Assembly (NCBI GenBank): GCA_017525015.1
Contig: JAFXUK010000003.1
Coordinates: 124,001-188,000, forward strand
From: Bacilli bacterium
GTDB taxonomy: Bacteria; Bacillota; Bacilli; RF39; UBA660
Reading direction: 5' to 3'
DNA length: 64,000 nt
Part shown: positions 35,310 through 44,778 of the stretch, piece after piece
Layout of the letters: every line of letters begins with the position of its first letter
How positions within the stretch are numbered: the first letter of the stretch is position 1
Position numbers and translations under genes: made by a program
Notes under the pieces: generated by a model
Seen by the model: only the letters and a program-made list of their open reading frames with translations
Told to the model about the DNA's origin: nothing
The model's database searches: none

Positions 35310-37937
35310 TTATTTTTTGTGATATCTAATTATTTTATACAATTCCATTACTACAAATATAATTAAACCTATACAGAATAGTCCTGCTATATGATTATAT
35401 GGTAGTGATGTTGTCTTTAAGAATATGTTTAATCCTGGAATTTCTAATACAGCTAGACCTAATATAATAGATCCTAATACTCCAAATAGGAATATATAGT
35501 TACTACTAATTGGTACTGTAAATGCACTCTTTCTTTCACTACGACAGTTAAAGGCATGAATATTTTGAATTATAATCATTAAGGCTACTACATATACTCT
35601 TGCTAGAGGTGTACCCATCTTTAAGTATTTTAATAGATATACCCATAGTGCAAATACTATTAAACCTATTGTTATACCTGAGATTAAGATTTCAGCAAGT
35701 AACTCTTTATCAAATAAACTTTCTTTTGGATCTCTAGGTTTTTCTTTCATTATATCTTTTTCTGGTCTTTCAAAAGATAAAGCAAAGTCTTGAATACCAT
35801 CAGTTACAACATTTAACCATAATAATTGAATTGCTACTAACGGCATTGGCATATTTAATAGTACTGATAAACAGAAGAATAATACTTCAGCTACTCCACA
35901 AGATACTAAGTAATAAGTAATCTTACGAATATTGGAGTAAGCAACACGACCTTCTAAAACACCATTTACAATAGAGTTAAAGTTATCATCCATAACAATC
36001 ATCTTTGCTGTTTCTCTTGCAATATCAGTTCCACTACCCATAGCAATACCAATATTGGCACTTCTTAATGCTGGAGCATCATTTACTCCGTCACCTGTAA
36101 CTGCAACGAACTCTCCTTGACGTTTAAGAGATTCTACTATTTTTAATTTTTGAAGAGGTGTAACTCTTGTAAATACTTTTTTACTTTTTACAAACTCATC
36201 AAATCTTTCTAGACCTTTATTTAATTCTTTATCTACTTCATCACCTGTTGTTACATCATCATAATTATCTGTTAGTTTTAAGTCTTTAGATATTTTAAAT
36301 GCTGTTAGAGGATGATCTCCTGTTATCATTAATACTTTAATTCCAGCAGAAGAACATTTCTTAATAGCACCTATTACTTCTTTACGAATTGGATCAATAA
36401 ATCCTACCATTCCCATGAAAGTTAATCCTTTAATGTCAGATTCTTCATAGTCATCTTTATCTTTTATTTTTCCGTTTGCTACTGCAATAACACGATATCC
36501 ATCTTTAGCAAGTCTTTCGTTTTGTTCTTCTAGACGTTTCTTATCAAATGATTTGATTAAATTAACATCTTTACAGAAAGACATAACTACTTCTAGAGAA
36601 CCTTTAATAGTACAATATGATTCTCCATTTTTCTTATAGAATACAGCTGAATATTTATTTGCTGATTCATATGGAATAGTTTCAATTATTTTACAATTCT
36701 TTGTATCTACTTGCATTTTTTCTCCTAAAACTAGGAATGCAATATCAACAGAATCTCCTATCTTTTCATCTGCAGTAAACTTTGCTTCATTATTTAATAC
36801 TCCTAATGTTGCTATTTCTTTAGCTAAAGATAATTTTTCACCAGCAACAGTACCATTTACTTTATATCCTGTTCCTGTAATTACATATTCGTTATCATTT
36901 GGTAATAATATTACTTTGGCAGTTTGTTCATTAACTGTTAATGTACCAGTCTTATCACTTGCTATAACTGTACAACTTCCTAAAGACTCAACTGAATATA
37001 ATTTTTTAGCAACTACTTTATGTTTTGCCATCTTATTAGATGCAATTGTTAAGGCCATTGTTAAAGCTAGTGGTAATCCTTCTGGCATAGCAGATACTGA
37101 TAAAGCTATTACTGATAATAGTATTTCTTCTGCTGGTAGGCTTTTAGTTGCTAAGATAATAGCAATTACCATACCAACCATTACTATCATTACTGTGATA
37201 TCTTTTGAGAATTTTTCTACACGAATAGTTAATGGTGATTTTTCTTCTTTTGTATTATTAATTGTTGTTGCAATAACACCAATTTCTGTATTTTTACCAA
37301 TTTCTACAACTATTGCTTTTGCTCTACCTGTTGTAACTGATGTACCTGCAAATAACATATTTGTTTGTGATGTTACTGGCATTCTTTCATTTGGTAATAC
37401 TTTATGATTTTTTTCTACTGGTAGACTTTCTCCAGTTAGAATTGATTCATCTATTGTAAAGTTATGAGATTCGATAATTCTTAAGTCTGCAGATATTTTG
37501 TCACCTGACTCTAAGTATACTAAGTCACCTACAACTAATTCTTCGGAATCTACTAAAACTTCTTTTCCATCTCTTTGTACTTTTACTTTTTCACGAACTA
37601 ATTTAGATAGTGCTTCTGCTGTATTGTTTGCTTTCTTCTCTTGTACTGTACCCATTATTAAATCGATTGTAATAATTACAGTAATTGCTATAGCATCAAC
37701 GTATTCTCCTACACTTAGAGATGCAAAAATAGCTACGACTAAAAGCATAACAATAGGATCTAATAATTCTGTTATGAATATTTTTAATAAGCTATCAGGC
37801 TTTTTATGTGGTAATTCATTTCTTCCATGAATTGATGCCCTTTTATCAGCTTCTTTTGTTGTTAATCCTTCTAAACTTGTTTGAAACTTTTGAAAGATTT
37901 CCTCTTGTTTCATTGCATAGTATCGATTTTCTTTCAT
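35310..37937 (-). CDS. P-type (P2A) calcium-transporting ATPase
   Basis: 875 residues with the full P-type layout: actuator domain loop TGES (DESILTGESLPVEK), M4 ion-site motif SAMPEGLPLAL, phosphorylation motif SDKTGTLT, nucleotide-binding domain, hinge TGDGVNDAPAL, and C-terminal M5-M10 with LLWLNVVTDGIQDFALSFE. The PEGL motif and the Asn/Asp in M6 are those of Ca2+/Mn2+ pumps (SERCA/SPCA-like). Substrate is most likely Ca2+. RBS GAGGTGG before ATG 37937. Confidence 0.9.
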   Translation of the reverse strand: MKENRYYAMKQEEIFQKFQTSLEGLTTKEADKRASIHGRNELPHKKPDSLLKIFITELLDPIVMLLVVAIFASLSVGEYVDAIAITVIITIDLIMGTVQEKKANNTAEALSKLVREKVKVQRDGKEVLVDSEELVVGDLVYLESGDKISADLRIIESHNFTIDESILTGESLPVEKNHKVLPNERMPVTSQTNMLFAGTSVTTGRAKAIVVEIGKNTEIGVIATTINNTKEEKSPLTIRVEKFSKDITVMIVMVGMVIAIILATKSLPAEEILLSVIALSVSAMPEGLPLALTMALTIASNKMAKHKVVAKKLYSVESLGSCTVIASDKTGTLTVNEQTAKVILLPNDNEYVITGTGYKVNGTVAGEKLSLAKEIATLGVLNNEAKFTADEKIGDSVDIAFLVLGEKMQVDTKNCKIIETIPYESANKYSAVFYKKNGESYCTIKGSLEVVMSFCKDVNLIKSFDKKRLEEQNERLAKDGYRVIAVANGKIKDKDDYEESDIKGLTFMGMVGFIDPIRKEVIGAIKKCSSAGIKVLMITGDHPLTAFKISKDLKLTDNYDDVTTGDEVDKELNKGLERFDEFVKSKKVFTRVTPLQKLKIVESLKRQGEFVAVTGDGVNDAPALRSANIGIAMGSGTDIARETAKMIVMDDNFNSIVNGVLEGRVAYSNIRKITYYLVSCGVAEVLFFCLSVLLNMPMPLVAIQLLWLNVVTDGIQDFALSFERPEKDIMKEKPRDPKESLFDKELLAEILISGITIGLIVFALWVYLLKYLKMGTPLARVYVVALMIIIQNIHAFNCRSERKSAFTVPISSNYIFLFGVLGSIILGLAVLEIPGLNIFLKTTSLPYNHIAGLFCIGLIIFVVMELYKIIRYHKK

Positions 37938-37995
37938 AAAACCACCTCTAAATCTTATCCTACTAGTATATTATATCAAGATTTTTTTACCAAAA

Positions 37996-38017
37996 AAAGA
38001 AGTAAATCTACTTCTTT
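37996..38017 (-). terminator. Rho-independent terminator
   Basis: Stem AAAGAAGTA / TACTTCTTT; ends the 38022 gene. Confidence 0.8.
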
Positions 38018-38021
38018 ACAT

Positions 38022-38846
38022 TTATTGTCCGTTATTTGTCTCTTTTTTAAATAACTTCACCAAAATAGCCTTTAGTCCATCTACTATTCCTAGAATTATT
38101 CTACTATCTGATGTGAAGAATAAATTTATAATTGCAACTATAATATCTACAATATTAAATATTAATACAGAGAAAGCAGATGCAGCTATTGCAAAAAACT
38201 TAGCTTTAGAACTCTTTTTTAAATAGAATAGTATTGTTGCTAAAAAGCTTCCTATTTGACCGATAAACAATATAAAATTCCAACGATTACTCATCATCAT
38301 TGTTTTATCTTGCATCATTGATAGTTTTGATAAAAAGACAATTACTAACATAATTATTGTGAATATAATTGCTGCTCTTCTAAATTTTGCATCTTCTACA
38401 TCATTTTTAAATTCTATGATTGGTCCTTGAGTAGTATCTTTCATTGCTTCGAATTCTTCTTTTCTTTTAGCAATAGCTTCTTCTTTAGCTATTTGTTCTT
38501 CTGTTTTATATCCTTGTAAGTCTTCATCTTTTAGAACTACTATTGGTTCCCATTTTTCTCCATTTTGTCCTGGATTTATACCACAACAAATCTTTAAGTC
38601 TGGTCTATGTAATTGCTCTTTCATAGTAAGACCCATTTTAGATGCAAATTCTATTACTTCATTATCATAATTTAAATTGTCTTTAAAAAAGATAATCATA
38701 TCTTTTACAATATATCCTCTAATAACATTATTATAGTTTTCTATATTTCCACCTAAAGATAAATACCATTCTCTATGATCCATAGTACTATTTTGGAGAA
38801 ACTTAATCTCACCATTGATAACTATAAATAAGATTTTGTCATTCAT
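38022..38846 (-). CDS. Unknown protein, soluble N-terminus and C-terminal membrane segments
   Basis: 274 residues. Residues 1-150 look cytosolic and include a motif-like LGGNIENYNNVIRGYI, an EFASKMGL helix and a Lys/Glu-rich helix (EEQIAKEEAIAKRKEEFEAM). Residues about 155-260 hold three or four hydrophobic segments, then a basic tail. No signal peptide. The start MNDKILFIVINGEIKF reads like a small beta sheet. Family not recognised; it may be a sensing protein anchored by a C-terminal membrane domain, but nothing nearby confirms this. Confidence 0.7.
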   Translation of the reverse strand: MNDKILFIVINGEIKFLQNSTMDHREWYLSLGGNIENYNNVIRGYIVKDMIIFFKDNLNYDNEVIEFASKMGLTMKEQLHRPDLKICCGINPGQNGEKWEPIVVLKDEDLQGYKTEEQIAKEEAIAKRKEEFEAMKDTTQGPIIEFKNDVEDAKFRRAAIIFTIIMLVIVFLSKLSMMQDKTMMMSNRWNFILFIGQIGSFLATILFYLKKSSKAKFFAIAASAFSVLIFNIVDIIVAIINLFFTSDSRIILGIVDGLKAILVKLFKKETNNGQ

Positions 38847-38920
38847 AATTACTCACCTTCTAACTCATTATAACATAATAGTTTTTATTGTGATATAATT
38901 AATAATAATGAGGGATGTAA

Positions 38921-39373
38921 ATGAAAAAGATATTTATTATATTATTAATACTTTTATGTTTTGGTTGTGGGAAAATACAAAGTCCTATTACATTAGAAGA
39001 ATTCCAAGATAGTTGTGATAAAAATGAATTATATTTTTATGATATAAGTGATAATTTTAAAGAAAGTCAAAAAGTAATACAAGCTGGAATGGCTTCTACT
39101 TCTGTATGGCATATAGAGTTTTATATTTTTAATGAAGAAGATGATGCTATAGAAGCATATGAATCAAATAAACAAAACTTTTTAGATGTAAAAAAAGAAA
39201 GTACTACTTTTACTGATAGTGATAAATCATATAACAATAAAGTAACCTATTCTTTAACTACAAATACTACATACTATTATATTAGTAGAATTGATGAAAC
39301 AATGATATTTGTACAAGTACCTGTTGAATATAGAGGCAGAGTTAAAAAATTTCATGAGAGTTTAGGATATTAA
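38921..39373 (+). CDS. Small lipoprotein, unknown
   Basis: 150 residues with a lipoprotein signal (MKKIFIILLILLCFGC, Cys16 as the lipidation site). The mature part is an alpha/beta domain with ITLEEF, SVWHIEFYIFNEEDDAIEAY and a C-terminal MIFVQVPVEYR strand; the pattern resembles small DUF4358/YehR-like secreted domains only loosely. Stands alone, convergent to the next gene. RBS GAGGGATG. Confidence 0.75.
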   Translation: MKKIFIILLILLCFGCGKIQSPITLEEFQDSCDKNELYFYDISDNFKESQKVIQAGMASTSVWHIEFYIFNEEDDAIEAYESNKQNFLDVKKESTTFTDSDKSYNNKVTYSLTTNTTYYYISRIDETMIFVQVPVEYRGRVKKFHESLGY

Positions 39374-39400
39374 AAAAAATAGTCATTTGACTATTTTTTT
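39373..39400. terminator. Bidirectional terminator
   Basis: A 12-bp stem AAAAAAATAGTC and complement with ATTT loop, shared by the convergent genes. Confidence 0.88.
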
Positions 39401-39786
39401 ATTAGATATCTTTTATTTTGTGTTACTAACCAGTCACACTCAAATTCTATTGATATTTCTTCATCATTTTTTAAAGTAAACGTATAGATTGTTGTATTAT
39501 CATCACATGCCATATCTGTTTCTTTTCCAACTTTTGTTTCTTTTAATTGATTATAAGTATATTCAATATCTTTTTTAAAATCATATAAAGTACTTTCAGA
39601 ACCACCTTCTGTATATTTTGTCATAGTTATACTTTTAATATCTTCTAAAACAATTTTGTTATAAGGTTTCATCTTGAATAATGACTTAGTATATGAATCT
39701 TCTTTTTTATAAAAAGATAAGATTACTAATACCCCTATTATTAATAGTAAAATAATAAGCCAAATTATTATTTTTTTATTTTTCAT
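39391..39786 (-). CDS. Membrane-anchored small protein, unknown
   Basis: 131 residues: N-terminal TM (IIIWLIILLLIIGVLVILSF), then an extracytoplasmic domain with two Cys (MACDDN, FECDWL) and a beta-rich pattern (KIVLEDIKSITMTKYTEGG, TIYTFTLKNDEEISIEFE). Follows the frameshifted zinc-ribbon gene by 10 bp, so probably the same transcript. Confidence 0.7.
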   Translation of the reverse strand: MKNKKIIIWLIILLLIIGVLVILSFYKKEDSYTKSLFKMKPYNKIVLEDIKSITMTKYTEGGSESTLYDFKKDIEYTYNQLKETKVGKETDMACDDNTTIYTFTLKNDEEISIEFECDWLVTQNKRYLIKK

Positions 39787-39796
39787 TTTATTACCT

Positions 39797-42147
39797 CTAA
39801 TCTTTTACTTTAACAAAATATGACATATCAGCAGTATCTACATTTAATACTTCGGCTTCTATTCCTTCGTCTTTATGATTTATTAATGTCCATACAAATT
39901 TCCATTTTGTTCCTTTAGGAATATTTGTAGAAGATTTATCTTCTCCTCCTGATACAATCTTTTTAGGAGTTAAGATTATAGAATAAATATCACTAGCTGA
40001 AACATTTCCATCATTTTCATCCATAATTGCATCTAGTCTACTTTCTTCTAGTCCAACTGATGCAATACCTCTTTTTCCAGTTTTAACACTTATTGTTCCA
40101 TACCAGTAATTATCATTTAGATCTTTTTCACTCTTATACCACCAGAACTCTCCATTCTTAAATACCCAGTAACTGGTATCATTTGATAGCATTCTATATT
40201 CTCCATATAAAGTCTTCTTTCTTCCTGCTGCATCACTTCTTAAGTCTTTATATACATTCCAGTTACTTAAGTTATTAGCTGGATTATCTGGATCATCTAT
40301 ATTACTTTCTTCTATTTTAATTGTTTTTAATAATTCTATTACTTCAGGATTTAGTGTTGCTAAATTAAGTTCATCTGCTTCTGAATAGAATGATAAAGCA
40401 GAGTTCTTATCTACTGAAATAACTATATAGTATTTTCCAACTAATTCTCCACTAGATACTAATGAATAATTATATGTTGCATAATAAATGTCATCTTTTA
40501 AAAGTGCAAATGATGAGTCTCTTGTAAATAAATATTTTTTAGCATCTATTTCTTTAGACCAATAATTATAGAATTCATCATAAGTTTGTGACTTACAACT
40601 TATTTTAGAAAAGTCACAATCTATTGTTACACTTAAATCACTTTGTCCTATAGGACCAAAATATGATTTTTCAGAATTATATTGTAATACTTTTCCAGTA
40701 TCATCTCTTTTTGTTACATTCCAAGAAGAATTATATGATAAGGTATAACCTTCACCATAAAACACTTTAGTATCATCTGGTTCAATTACTGGATCTTTGC
40801 TTCCTATTTGTCCAGTAAATACTAGAATCATTGCAATAACACCTAATACAAAAGTTAAGGCATTAATAATCATTGATAGTGTTCTCTTTTTACTTTCTGG
40901 AGATTTATATGCAAATTCAAATCCAACTATTGCTAGAGGCCAAACAACACATAAACATAGTGAACCAATTCCTATCATAAGAGATAGATTAGTTTTGTCT
41001 TCTAGATCTTCTTCTTCAGTAGGAATAATATAATTTCCTATTGGTATTTCTTGTGTTGCTTGTAGAGGTACCTGTACAACTTGAGGTTGTGGTGTTGGAA
41101 CTGGTTGCATTATAGGTGCTGTTTCTGGCTGTGTATAAACAACTGGGGCTGTTACTGGAACAGTTTCAGGTACAACAATCTGTGGTATAGTTACAGGTTC
41201 TGTTATAGGCTCTGTTACAGGAGTAGTCTCAGTAATTATTTCTTCCAATAATTCATCTGATATTATTTGTGGCTCTTCAATAATTTCTGACGCAGTAGCT
41301 TCATGCTTTGTCTCAGATTCTGTTACTGGTTCTGTTTCAGGTTCTGTTTCAGGAACAGTTTTTGGCTTTGTTGGAGCTTCTGTTTCAGGTTCTGTTTCAG
41401 GAACAGTCTCTGGCTCTGTTGGAGCTTCTGTTTCTTCTGAAATAGTTTCAATTTCCTCTGAAATAATCTCTGGTTCTTCTACTGGTTCCTCTTCTTTAGG
41501 CTCTTCTTTTGGTTCTGTTGGAGGAGCAGTTTTTGGTATAGTTTTCGGAACCTTTTCAGGTTCTGTTGTAATTTTTTCTTTTTCTTCTTTGGTTTTGGAG
41601 GCTCTGTTTCAGGAACAGTTTCTGGCTCAGTTGGAGCTTCTGTCTCTGGTTCAGTTTCAGGAACAGTTTTTGGCTCTTTTGGAGCTTCTGTTTCTGGTTC
41701 AGTTTCTGGAACAGTTTCTGGCTCAGTTGGAGCTTCTGTCTCTGATTCTTCTTCTATTTCTTCTTTTGGTTCTTCTACTGGATCAGTAGTTATTTCTGAA
41801 ACAACGATATTGGCATCTTCTAATGTTGGTGTCTTTTCCTCTTCAACCTTTTCTTCTTCTATTTCTTCTTTATCAGTTTTTTGTTCTTCTTCGTAGGCTT
41901 GTTCTAACTCTGGCTCTGACTGAAAAAATGATTTTCCTCTTTCTTCTAGTTGTGACTTAGCTTTTTCTGGTTCTAGAGTTTCAGGCTCATCTAATATTTC
42001 AGGTTCTAATAATTCTACTGGTGGAATTGTTGAAACTTCTTCAAGAATTTCTTCTTCTGCCTCTACACTTTCTAGAGATGATCCACACATATCGCAGAAT
42101 GCTGAATTATCTGACATAACTTTTTCACATTTTGGGCATTTCTTCAT
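39797..42147 (-). pseudogene. Zinc-ribbon / PTE-repeat / membrane protein, split by a -1 frameshift
   Basis: Read as one gene of about 783 codons. N-terminal zinc ribbon CPKCEKVMSDNSAFCDMCG; acidic region; Pro-Thr-Glu repeats (PETEPETEAP type); two TMs (MIGIGSLCLCVVWPLAIVGF, IINALTFVLGVIAMILVF); then an extracytoplasmic domain of about 300 residues. The frame breaks at a six-A run (plus-strand T run 41572-41577). The upstream frame runs into a non-PTE tail and stops at 41479. The downstream frame is open from 41571 leftward in the same PTE composition, but its first possible start is a TTG at 41248 inside the repeat, without an RBS. One missing A, real or an assembly error, explains everything. 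Confidence 0.75.
41250..41780 (-). repeat. Pro-Thr-Glu coding repeats
   Basis: Imperfect in-frame repeats encoding PETEPETEAPTEPETV-type units, in two blocks (about 41290-41430 and 41590-41750) on either side of the frameshift. A likely extended stalk between zinc ribbon and membrane. Confidence 0.8.
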
Positions 42148-42234
42148 ACCATCACCTACTATAATGATTTTACAATAAATTTAAGTGTTTTGGGAGTAGT
42201 TTTTTGAGATTTTTGTAAATTCTTGTCTAATAAA

Positions 42235-42259
42235 AAAATCAAACGTTATGTTTGATTTT
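42235..42259 (-). terminator. Terminator of tRNA pair
   Basis: Stem AAAATCAAAC / GTTTGATTTT with a T run on the minus strand after the two tRNAs. Confidence 0.82.
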
Positions 42260-42267
42260 ATTTTTAA

Positions 42268-42341
42268 TGGTGCCGTAACTAAGAATTGAACTTAGATTAA
42301 AGCCTTACCATGGCCTCGTAATACCACTATACTATTACGGC
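42268..42341 (-). tRNA. tRNA-Thr(GGT)
   Basis: Cloverleaf by eye: acceptor GCCGTAA/TTACGGC, short D stem GTA/TAC, anticodon stem AGGCC/GGCTT with loop ATGGTAA (anticodon GGT), 4-nt variable loop, T arm CTAAG/CTTAG with TTCAATT, discriminator A and encoded CCA. The threonine identity pairs G1-C72 and C2-G71 are present. Confidence 0.75.
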
Positions 42342-42344
42342 AGA

Positions 42345-42420
42345 TGGTGCCGATTAGGGGACTTGAACCTCCGACCTCCGCATTACGAATGCGCTGCTCT
42401 ACCAACTGAGCTAAATCGGC
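42345..42420 (-). tRNA. tRNA-Thr(CGT)
   Basis: Acceptor GCCGATT/AATCGGC, standard D arm TAGCTCAGTTGGTAGAGC, anticodon loop TTCGTAA (anticodon CGT), T loop TTCAAGT, encoded CCA. Very like the E. coli tRNA-Thr(CGU) sequence in its 5' half. Three bp from the other Thr tRNA. Confidence 0.9.
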
Positions 42421-42517
42421 ATGTACACTAATATTTTAGCATATATAATATAAAACACATAGTGGTTTTATTATTTTTTCTTTTTAATGTATAATATACT
42501 TTATAGGGAGTGATTAT

Positions 42518-43225
42518 ATGAAGACACATAAGATTATTGCACATAGAGGAGTATTTGATAATGAGACTATTATTGAGAATTCTCTAGATAGTTTTAAGAA
42601 AGCTATTTCTCTAAAATACCCTATTGAATTTGATGTTCAATTAACAAAAGATAATAAATTAGTTGTATTTCATGATGATGATTTAAAAAGACTTTGTGGA
42701 AGAGATGATATTGTTCAAGATATGGATTCTTCTGAAGTAACTAGAATGAAACTACTTGGAACTAAACAAGAAATACCTTATTTAAAAGATGTATTAGAAC
42801 TTAATAATGATAAAGTATTTATGGATATTGAAATTAAACATACTAAAAGAATAAAAGATACAGTTTATTATTTGATGAAAGAACTTGAAGAGTATAAGAA
42901 TTATGTTATTATTTCTTTTGATCCTAGAATTATAAGATATATTAAGAAGAATTATCCTGATGTAGAAGTTGGATTATTAATACAAGGAGATTATGGAAAT
43001 ATCTTTAAAAACTTTATTTTACATAGAAATATAACTTTAAAGTATTCATTATGTGACTTTGTATCTATTTCTAAAAAAATATATAATAATAAAAAAATGA
43101 TGAAGAAACTTGATAAGTACCCTATTCTATTATGGACTATTAAAAATCCTGAAGATATTAATTATGATGATGATATTAGTTATGTTTGTAATAACTTACC
43201 TTATACAAATAAAAAAGACTTATAA
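42518..43225 (+). CDS. Glycerophosphodiester phosphodiesterase
   Basis: 235-residue cytosolic GDPD-family enzyme, which hydrolyses glycerophosphodiesters to glycerol-3-phosphate and an alcohol. Catalytic His pair in IIAHRGVFDN (about 8) and VVFHDDDLKRL (about 52); metal ligands in IEFDVQLTKD and FMDIEIKH. The end LLWTIKNPEDINY is typical. RBS GGGAGTG before ATG 42518. Confidence 0.9.
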   Translation: MKTHKIIAHRGVFDNETIIENSLDSFKKAISLKYPIEFDVQLTKDNKLVVFHDDDLKRLCGRDDIVQDMDSSEVTRMKLLGTKQEIPYLKDVLELNNDKVFMDIEIKHTKRIKDTVYYLMKELEEYKNYVIISFDPRIIRYIKKNYPDVEVGLLIQGDYGNIFKNFILHRNITLKYSLCDFVSISKKIYNNKKMMKKLDKYPILLWTIKNPEDINYDDDISYVCNNLPYTNKKDL

Positions 43226-43236
43226 AAGTCTTTTTT
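43211..43236 (+). terminator. Rho-independent terminator
   Basis: Stem AAAAAAGACT / AGTCTTTTTT with a long T run after the GDPD gene. Confidence 0.88.
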
Positions 43237-43247
43237 TTTATTTATAT

Positions 43248-43323
43248 TGGTGTTCAGAATGGGATTTGAACCCATATTTTCTCCGTCGGAGGGAAACGTT
43301 TTATCCAGTTAAACTATCCGAAC
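43248..43323 (-). tRNA. tRNA-Arg(CCG)
   Basis: Acceptor GTTCGGA/TCTGAAC (one G-U), D stem GTTT/AAAC, anticodon stem TTTCC/GGAGA with loop CTCCGAC (anticodon CCG), T arm ATGGG/CCCAT with TTCAAAT, discriminator A, encoded CCA. Confidence 0.88.
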
Positions 43324-43332
43324 ATAAAGAGC

Positions 43333-43827
43333 TTATGCATTACTGCATTTAGCTCCAGCTTTCTTTGCTAGTTCTTTATATTTAGTAAGACTAGGTTTAT
43401 TATTTTCATCAAAAATATTTGTTTCTGTACCTTCAATTTCAATTAACTTATTTATATCAACATGATCATAATCAATTTTAATATAACTAGAAACTGTATT
43501 ATCAGTACGAACTACTTCTGTTTCATAATACTCTACATCTTCATAATATGAATGAATTGTACGATATGAGTTTTCATATGTATCTAATGTATTTCTTGAT
43601 GGTGAAGTTACTTTTTCTACTGATTCAATCCTATTAATAATATCATTTGTATAATATATTTCATAACTCATTTCTGCACTAGACTCATCATTAATTACTC
43701 CTACTCTTTCACAATGAAGATGTCCTTCTGTACTCGTATTATTTCCTTTATTGTCATTTTTCTTTTCACAAGCAGTTAATGTAACTACCATAATTATTAA
43801 TAATAAAAATATTCCAATTTTCTTCAT
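43333..43827 (-). CDS. YehR/DUF1307-like lipoprotein
   Basis: 164 residues from ATG 43827, where a lipoprotein signal begins (MKKIGIFLLLIIMVVTLTAC); an ORF extension to 43884 would add a non-signal-like segment. The mature domain has CERVG, a repeated beta-strand pattern (MSYEIYYTNDIINRIESVE) and YIKIDYDHVDINKLIE, which recalls the YehR/DUF1307 fold of extracytoplasmic lipoproteins with unknown function. The C-terminal cysteine (GAKCSNA) could pair with the earlier one. The stop lies just before tRNA-Arg. Confidence 0.65.
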   Translation of the reverse strand: MKKIGIFLLLIIMVVTLTACEKKNDNKGNNTSTEGHLHCERVGVINDESSAEMSYEIYYTNDIINRIESVEKVTSPSRNTLDTYENSYRTIHSYYEDVEYYETEVVRTDNTVSSYIKIDYDHVDINKLIEIEGTETNIFDENNKPSLTKYKELAKKAGAKCSNA

Positions 43828-43865
43828 ATACTTCTTCCTCTCTTTTATATTATAACATAAAAAAA

Positions 43866-43889
43866 GAATAATGATATTACTCATTATTC
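43866..43889 (-). terminator. Rho-independent terminator
   Basis: Stem GAATAATGA / TCATTATTC with a minus-strand T run, overlapping the end of the hydrolase gene. Confidence 0.8.
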
Positions 43890-44713
43890 ATAAAGTTCTT
43901 TAGTGATTTAAGATATTCTCTTATTATTTCTTTATCTTTTGTATTTAAGAATCCATGATAAGCAAAATCTAATATTTCTAAATTAATGTTTTCATTTTTA
44001 CTTGCGAAGTCTTTTGCTTCATCTATTAATGGATCTACATTTCCACTTAATAATAATGTTCTTGGATAATTAATCTTTTTATTTACGGCTAATGGGAATA
44101 CATCTTTAGAAGTATTTTTATAATACTCATTTAATTTAGGAATTAAATTATAATTTACACTTGTATTTTCTTTAATACTTAGATATTTAGTCTTACCTTT
44201 ATATTCTCCTGATAATACTGGATAGAACAATACCATTTGTCCTACTATAATCATATCTTTATTCATCTTTTCAATTATATTTAGAAGAATATTTGCTCCT
44301 GTAGAATCTCCCATTAATGTAATATTATTAATACCAATATTTCCTTCTCTTAATTCTTTATAAATATAGGCAACTGTTTCATAGATTTTATCTAATAATT
44401 CTTCATAATTAGATACTTGTTTTTCATAGTCTATTGAAATAACCATTTTATCTAATTCTTTAGAAATATTTGCAGATATATCAGAATATAATCCTTCACA
44501 ATCTGTAATATCTCCTTCACCTGGAATAAATATAATTACATCATTAATATTTGATACTTTTTTTGGATAGAATACTCTTAATAAAAGTTTATTTTCATCT
44601 ACTACTATTTTATAATTACTAATATTTCTTTTAGAGATGGTTGGATGTAATAATTCTTTTACTGTTCTATATAGTTTATACTTTTCTTCTAATTCGAATT
44701 CATTTTGTTTCAT
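43877..44713 (-). CDS. Alpha/beta-hydrolase, esterase/lipase-like
   Basis: 278 residues with no signal peptide. Nucleophile elbow GDSTGAN (about residue 135), Asp in LLLSGNVDPLIDEA, and His in FAYHGFL give a full triad of the hormone-sensitive-lipase-like group. The oxyanion HGGG motif of that group is replaced by FIPGEGDIT, so activity or substrate may differ. RBS GGTGATAG before ATG 44713. Confidence 0.8.
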   Translation of the reverse strand: MKQNEFELEEKYKLYRTVKELLHPTISKRNISNYKIVVDENKLLLRVFYPKKVSNINDVIIFIPGEGDITDCEGLYSDISANISKELDKMVISIDYEKQVSNYEELLDKIYETVAYIYKELREGNIGINNITLMGDSTGANILLNIIEKMNKDMIIVGQMVLFYPVLSGEYKGKTKYLSIKENTSVNYNLIPKLNEYYKNTSKDVFPLAVNKKINYPRTLLLSGNVDPLIDEAKDFASKNENINLEILDFAYHGFLNTKDKEIIREYLKSLKNFMNNE

Positions 44714-44742
44714 ACTATCACCATCTTCATATTAACATAAAA

Positions 44743-44768
44743 AAGAAGCAAATAGTTATTTGCTTCTT
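44743..44768 (-). terminator. Rho-independent terminator
   Basis: Stem AAGAAGCAAATA and complement, T run on the minus strand; ends the PlsC pair. Confidence 0.85.
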
Positions 44769-44778
44769 AAATTTGACA

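Noticed and set aside
39797..41248. The 483-codon ORF starting at TTG 41248 as a separate gene
   Set aside because: The TTG is a Leu codon inside the PTE repeat with no RBS, and the frame is open upstream to the A run. A frameshifted single gene is simpler.
41569..41580. Programmed -1 ribosomal frameshift
   Set aside because: In the zero frame the heptamer is G AAA AAA, so the P-site tRNA would re-pair on GAA. No clear stimulatory structure was identified. Kept only as a possibility.
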